Positions 21,721 through 32,089 of a stretch of DNA of 64,000 nt are shown here, piece by piece. Every line of letters starts with the position of its first letter. Within the stretch, counting starts at the first letter, position 1. The stretch lies in the NCBI RefSeq assembly GCF_026745355.1, contig NC_079202.1:42728561-42792560 (forward strand), in the 5' to 3' direction. The position numbers were made by a program, and so were the translations under genes. The DNA comes from Beta vulgaris subsp. vulgaris (lineage: Eukaryota > Streptophyta > Magnoliopsida > Caryophyllales > Amaranthaceae). The notes under the pieces were generated by a model that saw only the letters and a list, made by a program, of their open reading frames with translations, did not search any database and had not been told where the DNA came from.

Positions 21721-22075
21721 AATCGAATTTAGATATTAACCAAATTCATGATACTACTCCATTTCATAAATTTTATCGTGATAATTTTGTATTACTAGTC
21801 TCACAAGTAAATCTATCATGATAATTTTATTATTAATATATGAATTTATGACAATATAACTTTATTTATTTCATGATAAATTGATATTTTCAAATCCATC
21901 AAACTTTTATAAAAATATGAGATATAACTTTATTTCGGTGATAACTTTATTTATTTCAATATAATTTTGTTTCTTTCATACGTTTTATTTATTTCAATGA
22001 AAATTTGGCTTTGATTCACAATCCTATACAGATAAAGTATTGATTGGTAATAGAAACCATGATGAGATCTTTATT
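21721..22075. other. Intergenic stretch with repeated TTTATTTATTTCA phrases
   Basis: AT-rich. ATAACTTTATTTATTTCA and related phrases recur near 21858, 21930 and 21950. No gene. Confidence 0.35.
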
Positions 22076-22490
22076 CACTACTACATAAATGACCTATTGC
22101 AACCCCTAAAAACCGTTGCAATAAAGCTAAAAACCGTTGCAATAGAGCTATTGCAACGGTCCAACAACCGTTGCTGTTGCTGCCGTTGCATTAGACCTAT
22201 CACAACAGTTTTTTGGTCTATTGCAACGCCTACAACACAACCGTTGCAATAGGTGTAAATAATCGTTGCAACAGCTACAAAACCTATCGCAACGCCTCTA
22301 TTGTTAGTGCAACGCCATAGAATAGTTATTGTAACGCTCCTACTACTCATATTGTGTCCTATTTTGGCGTCTATTGCAACACCTCCAAATATATTGCAAC
22401 GCCATCGTATAACTATTGCAACGCCTCTATAACAAATACCATACCTCATATTAACACATATTGCAACGCCTCCATAGCAAATGCAACTCC
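22076..22490. mobile_element. CACTA-like element, left terminus with TTGCAACG repeats
   Basis: It starts CACTACTACATAAATGACC and is followed by about fifteen copies of TTGCAACG/CGTTGCAA in both orientations. This subterminal repeat design matches the other CACTA elements of the window but with a different word. A matching repeat block appears at 30036-30215, so the element probably spanned 22076 to about 30.2 kb, including the LINE. I do not find the inverse terminus or a 3-bp duplication on the right, so that end looks lost. Confidence 0.55.
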
Positions 22491-22740
22491 AATTTCATAA
22501 TATTAGTAGAAAATTAACATAAATAAAGTTATATCATAAATTTATTTTGAAATTTTATACCTAGAAGAAAAACTTATGCATAGAATATTCATGCGCCCAT
22601 AGGCAAATTATCAAAAATAGTATTACAAGTCTATCAACTAATAAACTAAACAAAATTCATGGTTTTTCAATTCTCTTCGAGAGAACTTTTACAAATAAAA
22701 TGCTCATTTGTTTATGCGGGTAACTACTCTCAATCTTTCA

Positions 22741-22944
22741 TCATTCATCAACTCTTCCTTCATATATGTTGGCAAAAAGTGAGTCCAATGTTGCGACAGT
22801 GCGGGCAGCAAGCAGTGCCGTAAAAGAGAATAAAGTTGGGTTTGCGAAATTTTCAACAATTGCGTGAATTCGAGGTAACCCACGAGCTTCTTCGAGTAGT
22901 AGATTGATTCTTGTTATCCAGTATAATGGAATTCTTCGTGGCCC
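22741..22944 (-). pseudogene. Unrecognised exon-like fragment
   Basis: The minus strand stays open for 67 codons. From the Trp at 22918-22920 it reads WITRINLLLEEARGLPRIHA and continues IVENFANPTLFSFTALLAAR up to a stop at 22741-22743. The composition is balanced and protein-like, unlike the surrounding AT-rich DNA. It has no start codon, so it could be a captured exon in the CACTA-like element. I cannot name the protein. Confidence 0.3.
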
Positions 22945-23349
22945 CTATTGCCTGTTATCACCATCAAACATATTTTCCATGTAATTAACACAGTTAAAAA
23001 TCTTAATCAGGTTTTAAAGAAAAACTAGTGAAATAATATCAGAATCCAGAATCTAATACAAGTTTGATTTACATCTCGTTAGCCAAGTACTCTCAGAAAA
23101 AAAAAAACATATAAAAAAGAACTGAATTTGGCATTAAATGAAAGATTAATTGAGCAAGAAGAACATGATGCTCATCAGAATATTCGATGGACTACAGGAC
23201 CACAAAACTATTTTAATACCATCAACATTTAAATGGATGGCTCCTAGAAGCAAAATGCTAAGGACAACAAATGGATATCATGTATATAACTTGAATACAA
23301 AATGAAGACCATAATAGGTTCAAAGATAACAAAATCTTTGCTATTTCGC

Positions 23350-23680
23350 CTATTCAACAGAAGCATATGCAGTGGCAATCACAGACAATATTATAGTATC
23401 AAGAGAGTTAGTTATTCACACTGATAGTCAAGAGTTGATTGACAGCCTTCAGAACCAAAGTTCAGCAGCAAGAGAGATAAAGTCTACTATTGAGAATACA
23501 AAATGAAAACCATAATAGTCCGTTTAAGTTGTATCAAAGTGTCAAGAAAAGAAGTGAATCTAGCTCATAATCTAGCTGTTAGAGCAAGGTTAGAATGAGG
23601 AGGATTCATAGTGTATTTTTTTAGTTACTATCATTTTACCTTGATTTAACCTCTGTAAGGAAAAAAGTACTTCATATACA
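23350..23680 (+). pseudogene. 5'-truncated LINE piece with RNase H domain remnant
   Basis: The plus strand reads TEAYAVAITDNIIVSREL, then VIHTDSQELIDSLQNQSS, and in a shifted frame VSRKEVNLAHNLAVRARL. These are the signatures of the RVT_3-type RNase H of plant L1 LINEs (EAYAV, DSQ, N-AH-LA). It lacks everything upstream, as expected for a 5'-truncated insertion. It is separate from the LINE that starts at 23812. Confidence 0.55.
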
Positions 23681-23921
23681 ACACAAAACCAAAACATACA
23701 AAACCAATCATACCATGAAGAAGGGAATGCAAGTTTCCATTATAATTGCACCAAAATGAGCAGAACAAACATATTAACACACTTATAATTATACCTAATA
23801 TGCACTAAATTATGTGAGAACACTTTAAAATTTAGTACACAAATATCTTATTTTTTTTTTAGAGGCGGGGTTTTCTCTCTCTAGATTCTCTCTCGGTATA
23901 CCCTGGGTATAGTGAGCTGCC

Positions 23922-25247
23922 ATGGCAAAGAAATCGCGAGCTCGAGAGAAATCCAATACCTCTACACTAGTTACGACTGTAACGAATGTTCCATCTTCTT
24001 CTAATGCGAAGAAAACTAGATCAATGGAGGAAATCCTAGGGGTTCAAGCTTTGGAGTTTGAAAGCTCAGATGATGACCCTCTTGAGGAATTGGGAGAACA
24101 CTTATCACCTCGATCATCATTAAGAGAATTGCAACAGCAATCGGAGATTCGACCTCTATTCTCGGAATGGATGACGGCAATAAAGAGTAACAATACAGTA
24201 ACCCCGGTGCTTCAAATGAATCCAGGTAGGAGCAAATCTCATTCTCCGTGTTTGAATGATAGTAATATTGATAGAAGAAATACTTGTGATATTGGAAATG
24301 GTAGGCAATTGAATACTGATGTGAATGAGGAATTGAATGGAAATATTGCAATGAATTGTGAAGTGAAAATTGGAATTGAGGATATTCAGGAGGAGGTAGA
24401 TTTTTGGAATTCTGCTGTAGTTTGTTATGTCTTAGGTGCTAATCCTCCCATCTTTGTAATGGAAGGCTTTATTAGGCGTATATGGAGAAATATGGGGGTT
24501 GATAAAGTGGCCAGTGTGAATAAAGGAGTTTTCATAGTTAGGTTTACTACTATGGAGAATCGAGACAAGGTTTTAAATGGTGGTTACCAGTTTTTTGACA
24601 AAAAACCAGTGATTATCAAAGCTTGGTCGCCTGAAATGGATCTCACAAAGGAGGTTACAGCTGCTGTTCCGATGTGGATTCAATTACACGACCTGGATAT
24701 CAAATACTGGGGGGAGAAAAGTATGTTTAAGATTGCAGGACAGATTGGGAAGCCCTTGAAAATGGATCAGGCGACGAGGAAAAGGGAAAGGTTGCAATAT
24801 GCGAGGCTCCTTGTTGAGGCAGAGGTGAATCAAGTATTCCCTGAAGCGATTTATTTTGTCAATGAGAAGGATATTAAGATTCAAGTGAAGGTGGTGTATG
24901 AGTGGAAACCAGAAGTCTGTGAGATATGTCAGCAATTTGGACATAACTCAGGACAATGTAGGAAGGATGTAGGCAGGAAAGTGTGGAAGGAAAAAGGGAA
25001 AGCACAGCAGCCAGTAGAAACTGGTATCATAGGAAGAAAATCTGCCCAGCAGCAGATGGAGAAACAGGATACGTTTCAGGTGGTTCAGAGTGCCACCAGG
25101 AAGATGGTAACACAGGTACAACCAGTGACTACTATGAACTCATTTCAGGCGCTAATGGAGGAAGAAGTGACAGTAGGACAGGTCTTGTGTGAAATAGGTG
25201 AGAATGGAGTTGGGAGGGCTGAAAACCCCCCAGACCCTCATGAATAG
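23922..25247 (+). CDS. LINE ORF1 protein (441 aa), DUF4283-like with zinc knuckle
   Basis: The frame is open from MAKKSRAREKSNTS to a TAG at 25245-25247. The N-terminal ~140 residues are low-complexity and acidic. Residues ~155-325 are the plant LINE/DUF4283-type RNA-binding region (FWNSAVVCYVLGANPP, FIRRIWRNMGVDKVA, IIKAWSPEMDL, PMWIQLHDL). A C-x2-C-x4-H-x4-C zinc knuckle (CEICQQFGHNSGQC) follows at about residues 334-347. ORF1 proteins bind the element RNA and form the ribonucleoprotein with ORF2. ORF2 starts at ATG 25240, overlapping the ORF1 stop by 8 bases (ATGAATAG), an arrangement that suits coupled translation. ORF1 has no internal stop although ORF2 has several frameshifts. Confidence 0.82.
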   Translation: MAKKSRAREKSNTSTLVTTVTNVPSSSNAKKTRSMEEILGVQALEFESSDDDPLEELGEHLSPRSSLRELQQQSEIRPLFSEWMTAIKSNNTVTPVLQMNPGRSKSHSPCLNDSNIDRRNTCDIGNGRQLNTDVNEELNGNIAMNCEVKIGIEDIQEEVDFWNSAVVCYVLGANPPIFVMEGFIRRIWRNMGVDKVASVNKGVFIVRFTTMENRDKVLNGGYQFFDKKPVIIKAWSPEMDLTKEVTAAVPMWIQLHDLDIKYWGEKSMFKIAGQIGKPLKMDQATRKRERLQYARLLVEAEVNQVFPEAIYFVNEKDIKIQVKVVYEWKPEVCEICQQFGHNSGQCRKDVGRKVWKEKGKAQQPVETGIIGRKSAQQQMEKQDTFQVVQSATRKMVTQVQPVTTMNSFQALMEEEVTVGQVLCEIGENGVGRAENPPDPHE

Positions 25248-28200
25248 AATCCTATGTTGGAACATAAGAGGTCTAAATAGCCCTGTGAAGCAGCAAGTAG
25301 TTAGGAATTTTATTCAGAACTACTCCACTGGGTTAGTTAGCCTCTTAGAAACAAGAGTGAAGGTAAGCAACATGGGGAACCTTTACTTAAATATTTGTCC
25401 TGGATGGTGTTTTACTTCAAATTCTCAATTCCATAAAGGAGGTAGAATTGTGTTGTTATGGAATCCGAATTTTTTTCATGTGAACATTCTTAAATGTACT
25501 AGTCAAATAGTACATTGTCACATTAAACCCACTGATGGCCAAGCAAAGTTTTATGCATCATTTGTTTATGCGTTTAATGATGCTGGAGGAAGGAAGCAAT
25601 TGTGGGAGGATTTGAAGAATTTAAGAGTTGATAATGCAGCGTGATATGGATGGGTGATTTTAACAATGTTTTGAATATGGAGGATAGGGTGGGGGCTCCA
25701 ATTAGAGCTAGTGAATGCACAGATTTCAGAAGATGTGTGGAATGCTGTAGTATGGAAGACATGAAGGCAACTGGGTGCTTCTATACGTGGAATAACAAGC
25801 AAGGAGAGGATACAAGGGTATTCTCCAAGATTGACAGGGTTATGTGCAACATGGATTGGATGGAAGCTTATCCATTTACAGAGGCCAATTTCTTACCAGA
25901 GGGGGAGTTTGATCACTGCCCTATGATTTTGACTGCACATCCACAACAGAATTATGGAAAGAAACCATTCAGGTACTTTGATATGTGGAAGCATGCGCAA
26001 AACTTTGAGCAGATAATACAGGATGCCTGGAACACAGAAGTGAGTGGTGCCCCAATGTTTAGACTTACTCAGAAGTTAAAGAAGGTGAAGGCCTCTCTAA
26101 GGCTGTTGAATAGAGAGGGTTTCACTGATTTACAGGCTAAGGAGATCAAAAGTGCAGCAGCTTTGAAGGATTGTCAGGTTCAGTTACACAAACAACCTGA
26201 TAATATTAACTTGAGGAAGCAGGAAACTGAGGCAGCAAAAGAGTATAAAGTAGCACAGGAAGGTACTTATCTTTTCTGAAACAAAAAACAAAATCATCAT
26301 GGATCAAAGATGGTGATATGAATACGAAGTTGTTTCATAGAAGTCTCAAGAAAAGACAGATTCAAAATGCTATTTTTGGCATTCATAATGCAGAAGGAGA
26401 ATGGGTTAATACACCGGACAAAGTTAGTGAGGCATTTCTGGATTACTATCTCATCTCTTGGGTGATAAAATGCAGCAGAGAAGGAAGGTGAAGTCAAGAA
26501 TTGTTAATGTGGCCCTGCAGTGAACACACAACAAGCTGCAATGCTTCAAAGACCTGTTTCTGGAGAGGAAGTGAAAGAGGCGTTGTGGTCTATACATGGT
26601 GACAAGGCTCCAGGACCGGATGGGTTTGGGAGTCATTTCTATAAAACTTGCTGGCACATTGTGGGCCCTGATGTAATAGCAGCTGTTGTTGACTTCCTTT
26701 ATTCATGGGAAATTACTAAAGGAGGTAAATTCTACTACCATCACTCTTATTCCCAAAGTGTTATGCCCTAGTCATGTGGGGGACTACAGACCTATATCTT
26801 GCTGTAATGTGATTTACAAATGCATTACCAAGATTCTTTGCAATAGGCTGAGAGAAATTCTTCCTGATATTATCATGGAAAACCAAGGTGCATTTGTGCA
26901 TAGTAGATATATTATGCATAACATTATGATATGTCAAGATCTAGTGCGACAGTATGGAAGAAACAAGTCTAGCCCTGGGTGTCTGATGAAGATAGACATG
27001 AGGAAAGCTTATGATACCATTGAATGGGATTTTTTGGAGGAAATGTTGAGAGAGCTTGGCTTTCCAGGAAAGATAGTGGACTTGATAATGACTTGTGTTA
27101 GATCCCCTAAATTTTCACTAATGATAAATGGTAGTTTACAGGGATATTTTGCTTCTCAGAGAGGAATAAGACAGGGAGATCCCTTGTCTCCTTTACTTTT
27201 TGTGATGTGTATGGAGTATCTCTCAAGAGTCTTGAAAAAAGTGAGTGAAAAGACTGAGTTCAAGTTTCACCCTAAGTGTACATCCCTGGGCCTTACAACT
27301 GTGTTTTGCTGATGATATACTATTGTGCTGCAAAGGGGACTTTCAGTCTATTCTTTTACTTCTGAGAGGGTTCAAATTGTTCTCTGAGTCCTCGGGGCTT
27401 CAAGCAAATGAGCAGAAGTCTGCCATTTATTGCACTGGCATGGAGAATGGAGAAATACAAAGAATTCTTGATAGGTCTGGATTTGTGAGGGAAGGCCTCC
27501 CCTTCAAATACCTGGGAGTCCCTATCTGTTCCAAAAGGATTTCCATTGCAGATTGTGAGAGGTTATCTGACAAGATTAGTGCAAGGATTAAAATTTGGGG
27601 TTCCAGGAATATATCATTTGCTGGAAGGGTGCAGTTAATTAACTCAGTACTCTTGAGTATGCATTCATATTGGGCACAAGTGTTTGTGATCCCAAAGACT
27701 GTAATGCAGGACATTGGCAATATGTAGGGCCTTTCTTTGGTCAGGAGCTTCCTATAGCACAAAGCCAGGATATGTGAAGTGGAGTAAAGTATGTTCTCCT
27801 AAGAATGCAGGGGGCTTAGGGGTAAAAAATATTTACTTCTGGAATATTGCAGCACTTGGTAAATACGTTTGGGCAGTGGAAAAAAAGGTGGATAATTTGT
27901 GGGTGAAATGGGTTCACAATATCTACATTAAACAGGAAATTTGGTGGGATTATGTGCCTAATAGTACTTGTAGTTGGTACTGGAAAACTGTGTAACGTAA
28001 AAGAGAAATTGAAAGGGCTCATGACTGTAGCTCAACTTCAGCAGATGCACAGCTACTCTATCCAGGAGATTTATGGAAAATTAACAGGGGATTATGAAAA
28101 ATTGCAGTGGTGTCAGGTAATATGGGGAGAACAAGTATACCAAAGCATCAGTTCTGTTCATGGCTAGCAATGCAAGGGAAATTACAGACAAAAGACCACT

Positions 28201-28625
28201 TGTCTAGATATGGGATATGTGTAGATAACACCTGTTACTATGTGGTGTTCAGGTGGAAACCCATAACATCTTTTCTTTAACTGTCATTTTAGTAGCCAAT
28301 GTCTTGAGGCAGTAAAGAGCTGGTGTGATCTGAGAACTAAAAGAGATACACTCCCGCAAATTATTGAATGGCTAAGCAGAAGAAGAAGAGGAACAAAGTT
28401 CCAGAGGTCAGTCCAAAGTGCTGCAGTGGAAGCAGTAGTTATATGACATGGCAAGCAAGGAATGAGGCTTTATGGCTTGGTAAAGTCAATAGAATAGATC
28501 TTACTGTAAAGAAGATACAGGAGCTTGTGAGATGTAGAGTTAGACATGTTTTACCAAAGAAAACGAACAGTAGTGATAAAGTTTGGTTTGAAGCTTTTGT
28601 AAGGTGTTTCGTGCTGTTCCTCTGA
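25240..28625 (+). pseudogene. LINE ORF2: endonuclease, reverse transcriptase, zf-RVT (frameshifted)
   Basis: The endonuclease domain starts MNRILCWNIRGLNSPVKQQV, with the catalytic LLETRVK; after a shift near 25640 it continues with WMGDFNNVL and FDHCPM. The linker FLKQKTKSSWIKDGDMNTK lies near 26272. The reverse transcriptase reads GDKAPGPDGFGSHFY, YRPISCCNVIYK, MKIDMRKAYDTIEWDFL, GIRQGDPLSPLLF, and then the catalytic FADD near 27304 in another frame. C-terminal zf-RVT segments are SRYGICVDNTCYY and WQARNEALW. At least six frameshifts or stops (near 25640, 26277, 26460, 26725, 27300 and 27720) make it non-functional. No RNase H domain follows. Confidence 0.85.
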
Positions 28626-28712
28626 TGAATAGAGGAATTTAGGTTGTATTGGTTTTGGTGTTGAAAGTAATATACTCATCTCTTACTTATCAAAAAAAAT
28701 ATGCACTAAATT

Positions 28713-30035
28713 CATTTGTTCCAAAAGAAGTTTTTTATATATTAATCATGGAATTAAAATATAAGCACTCATCCCTTAAGAAAAACATATAAGCACTCAA
28801 AACTATGAAAAGAAATAGTAGTATGATCACTTCAAGCGAATATCATCAAGAAAACCAAAATCAAGAGAAATTTCATCAAAATTTCATAGACATTATGCAA
28901 AAAACCATTTATAGAAAAAAAAATGCCCTAATAACCTAATATCAAGTGACATTCAGCATCAATGAATTGCCAGGATTGATAGAAACTGGAAATCGTAAAC
29001 TATGAATAAAATGAAACCCAAGAATCATAAATGGAAATGCGCAAAGACCCAAAAGTGATATCCAGCAAAAAAACCAGAATCAAGAAATAATCAAGAATCA
29101 TAAATCCAGAAACAAAGAACTTGTAAAATAATACTAATAACAGAAAAAATAAATTGAACATGTCAAGAAAATCGATAGGAATTATTCTTTCGGTGAAATT
29201 ATCAATTTAAATTAGATACGATTATCGCAGAGAAGAGGGGAGAAATTTTCGGGTTTACCCTTCTTTTTTCGGTTTTTCTCAAAGTGAGAAGCAAAAGAAT
29301 TGGAGGAATAAAGAAGCAAACCTAAAAATCTCATGTAATCAGCATAACAATGGGGGAGGCAGCGGCGGCGACGAGTAGCACAGACAGAGCAGAGATGTAG
29401 AACAACAACATTGCACGACAGAAAACGAACAAGAGAGGGACAAGGAACCCACCACTGAATCACTGTCGTGCAACCAATTAGCACGAGCCCAGCCAGCCGC
29501 GACAGGCAACCAACACAGTGAAGGGCTGCCAAGGCCGACTCTCCACACAACTAAACACCACGGTAGCAACACAAGGCCAAAGCCCAGCCACCGAGCTCCA
29601 TCGCCCGCGATTTTCAGGCGCAATTTCGTCGGACATCAGCCACATGCGACCATCGATCGAAGTTGGCGTATCCACCCAGCCATGTTTGAGGCTAAATTTC
29701 ATCTTAATTATGTAACGATTACACAATTTCAATCTAAATTTTAATATGCAAACTTAGGGTTTCTGTAATTTGGGCAAAACTAATTGAATCACTTACCAAA
29801 TGAAATCAATACGTTAGAGGAGAGGGACAATGAACGGCAACACCGAAATGGCTCCGGCGAGGTAGTATCGCAGGAGGGGGAGAAAGAGAGTGACGAGGCA
29901 AAGAGAGAGGGTGATTGGGTGAAACAAGGGTGGGGAATTTCTTAGGTATAAATTGTTATAATATCACACGAGAAGGGAAAAAAAAATTAAGTATGTTGTT
30001 CCATTTCATACCCTTATGTAATGCATACAGGTAGA
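28713..30035. other. Interior of the CACTA-like composite, with GC-richer 5'UTR-like segments
   Basis: 28713-29210 is AT-rich with no gene. 29211-29733 contains overlapping open frames on the minus strand; the one beginning MKFSLKHGWVDTPTSIDG (29706 downward) runs about 75 codons without a recognisable domain. 29820-29930 reads like the purine-rich complement of a plant 5' UTR. Captured gene pieces are plausible, but nothing is identifiable. Confidence 0.3.
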
Positions 30036-30215
30036 GTACCCTATTGTCCTATTGCAACGTTTATTTAGAAACCGTTGCATTAGCTTGAAAGGCCGTTGCA
30101 CTTGACACTCTAGTGCAACAGCTCATTAGCACTGTTGCAAAAAACCGTTGCATTATAATTAACCGTTGCATTATGCGTTGCATTATGTTCAACCGTTGCA
30201 TCATATCGTTGCATT
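30036..30215. mobile_element. CACTA-like element, right subterminal repeat block
   Basis: CCGTTGCATTA, CTATTGCAACG and variants recur about ten times, matching the word used at 22090-22480. The terminal CACTA inverse is not visible after 30215, so the true end is missing or mutated. Confidence 0.5.
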
Positions 30216-31961
30216 TGCTTCAAAATGTAAGAACAAGAGATATTATACGTTTACATGAACACCATGATTTCTATCTACTACCTCCAAACAAAGCCATAAG
30301 TATATGCTATCAACCTGCTTCCCTCTCAACCTCAATAACTTGACACGTGTTTATAGGTGCCTTGTGATTGCTTAAGTAGTTCTTATACACTAACTAGTCA
30401 ATCTTGAAAATTCTCAATGTATTGCTTCACTAAAAGCTCCTATTATTATTCAATCAACCAACAATATCATTAAAGGAAGTAAGAAGTTAGGAACCACAAA
30501 GTATTGTTGTTGGAGCATTCATACTTAGATCACATACTAATACTGCAACTAATTTAAACTGTATTGAAAATCAATATCAATAAGTAGGAAAAATTAGGAC
30601 AAAATTGCCATTTTATTTATCATTTTCCAATATACAAATTTTACAAAACTATTTTAACCATACAACAAAAATTTGATAAATTACAAAGTAATAATAAGCA
30701 TGAGGCTACTCTACTGCCCTCATGTGCTTTCTTGTCAGCAAAAAGGTACCACAATCCTCTACTGCATCTCTTCAAAAAGACCATATATTCCAACTCAGAT
30801 TACAAAAAAAAAGGATTAGAAAACTCAAAATTCAGTCGCACTTCATAATTTTAAAAGAAGTTCCCCAGCTTCGTCGCAAGCTACAAAACAAAAATTCCGA
30901 ATAATAATTAACATGCATTCCCGTTTTTCTCTGAGGAGGTGGGAGAATGTGAGTAAATGGAAATCATGTGATTAATACGCACAAGACAACAAAATTCAGC
31001 CAAATACCTAGATTTAGATTAATGGACAAGTAAAAAATTTATAATTGAGGTAAATTTAGAAAATATCCAGATGTTGGGAAATTACAACTAATGATAATAA
31101 ATAAAGACGAGGATTGTCAAATTATCGCCCAAAAAGTTATTTTTTATGGGGTTGCGGGGATAAGAATATATGCGAAGACAATACGAGTTGCCATAAAACA
31201 ATCTCACAGCATTCTAGAGCAAAACAAAGACCAAAGTTTTTACTGATTATAGATTCTAGAGCAGAACAAGGAAAAAAAAAAGAAACTAAACAAGCGAAAA
31301 TTACAAGAAATTGAACCTACTTACTCTCTCTTATGGAAAACTAAATTTTCTTCTCTAAAAACTACAAATGATTTATTTTACCAAAAGTGGAACAAATAAA
31401 AATAAAAAATACAAAAAAATTAATCAAACCACTCAAATTAGATCCCAAAATCAAAGAAAAACTCAAAAATAACAACCAAAAGTCTCAGATCTAGCAAATA
31501 AGTAAAGATAAAAGAGCAGGGTTGCGGTAGTGGCACAACTACAATGGTGGATCGATGTAGGGATGCAACGGAGCTGTGAAGAGAGAGAGAGAGCAACAAC
31601 ACAAGGAGATGTGCCAGCGGCGAAGGCCTGCGTGGTGGTGGTCGAATTTTGGCGTAGTGAGTCGGAAAGGAAGATAGAGGGAGGAGCAATGAGAGAAAGA
31701 GAGAAAAAAAGAAAACATTTTAGTAGGATTTTGGGTGGGAGATGGGTCTGAAGGAGAGATATGGTGGGGAAGGTGAGACTTGGGAGATTAAATGACGATC
31801 TAACGGTTAAACTTGTTTTGTGGTTTGTATTCAATGACTAATATCTATGATCCATGTGATTTGTGTTGTTCTCTTATTTGCCTTTGATTGTGATGATCTA
31901 ACAGTTTAGATTTTGCACATGGTTTTGGACTTTGCATTAAGAAGACAAACTATCTGAGTAA
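30216..31961. other. Long stretch without a supported gene
   Basis: Mostly AT-rich. 31520-31760 is G-rich on the plus strand (GAGAGAGAGAGAGC, GGCGAAGGCCTGCGTGGTGG), like a reversed 5' UTR and first exon. Its open frames on either strand show no domain I recognise. Confidence 0.4.

Positions 31962-32003
<42 letters not shown>
31962..32003. repeat. (ATT)14 microsatellite
   Basis: Fourteen uninterrupted ATT units, followed by imperfect ACT/ATT triplets to about 32060. Confidence 0.95.
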
Positions 32004-32005
<2 letters not shown>

Positions 32006-32089
32006 TAATACTATTATACTATTATAATTATCTTTATTACTATCACTAATATTGTTACATACTATTGTTATTATTCAAATTAATACATT

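Larger units (their letters stand above)
23812..28699 (+). mobile_element. L1-type LINE, 4888 bp, with 13-bp target duplication
   Basis: ORF1 (intact) and ORF2 (broken) are followed by a short 3' UTR ending in eight A. The 13-bp TATGCACTAAATT occurs directly before (23799-23811) and after (28700-28712), the variable-length duplication expected of target-primed reverse transcription. The insertion is full-length or nearly so, and lies inside the CACTA-like composite. Confidence 0.88.
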
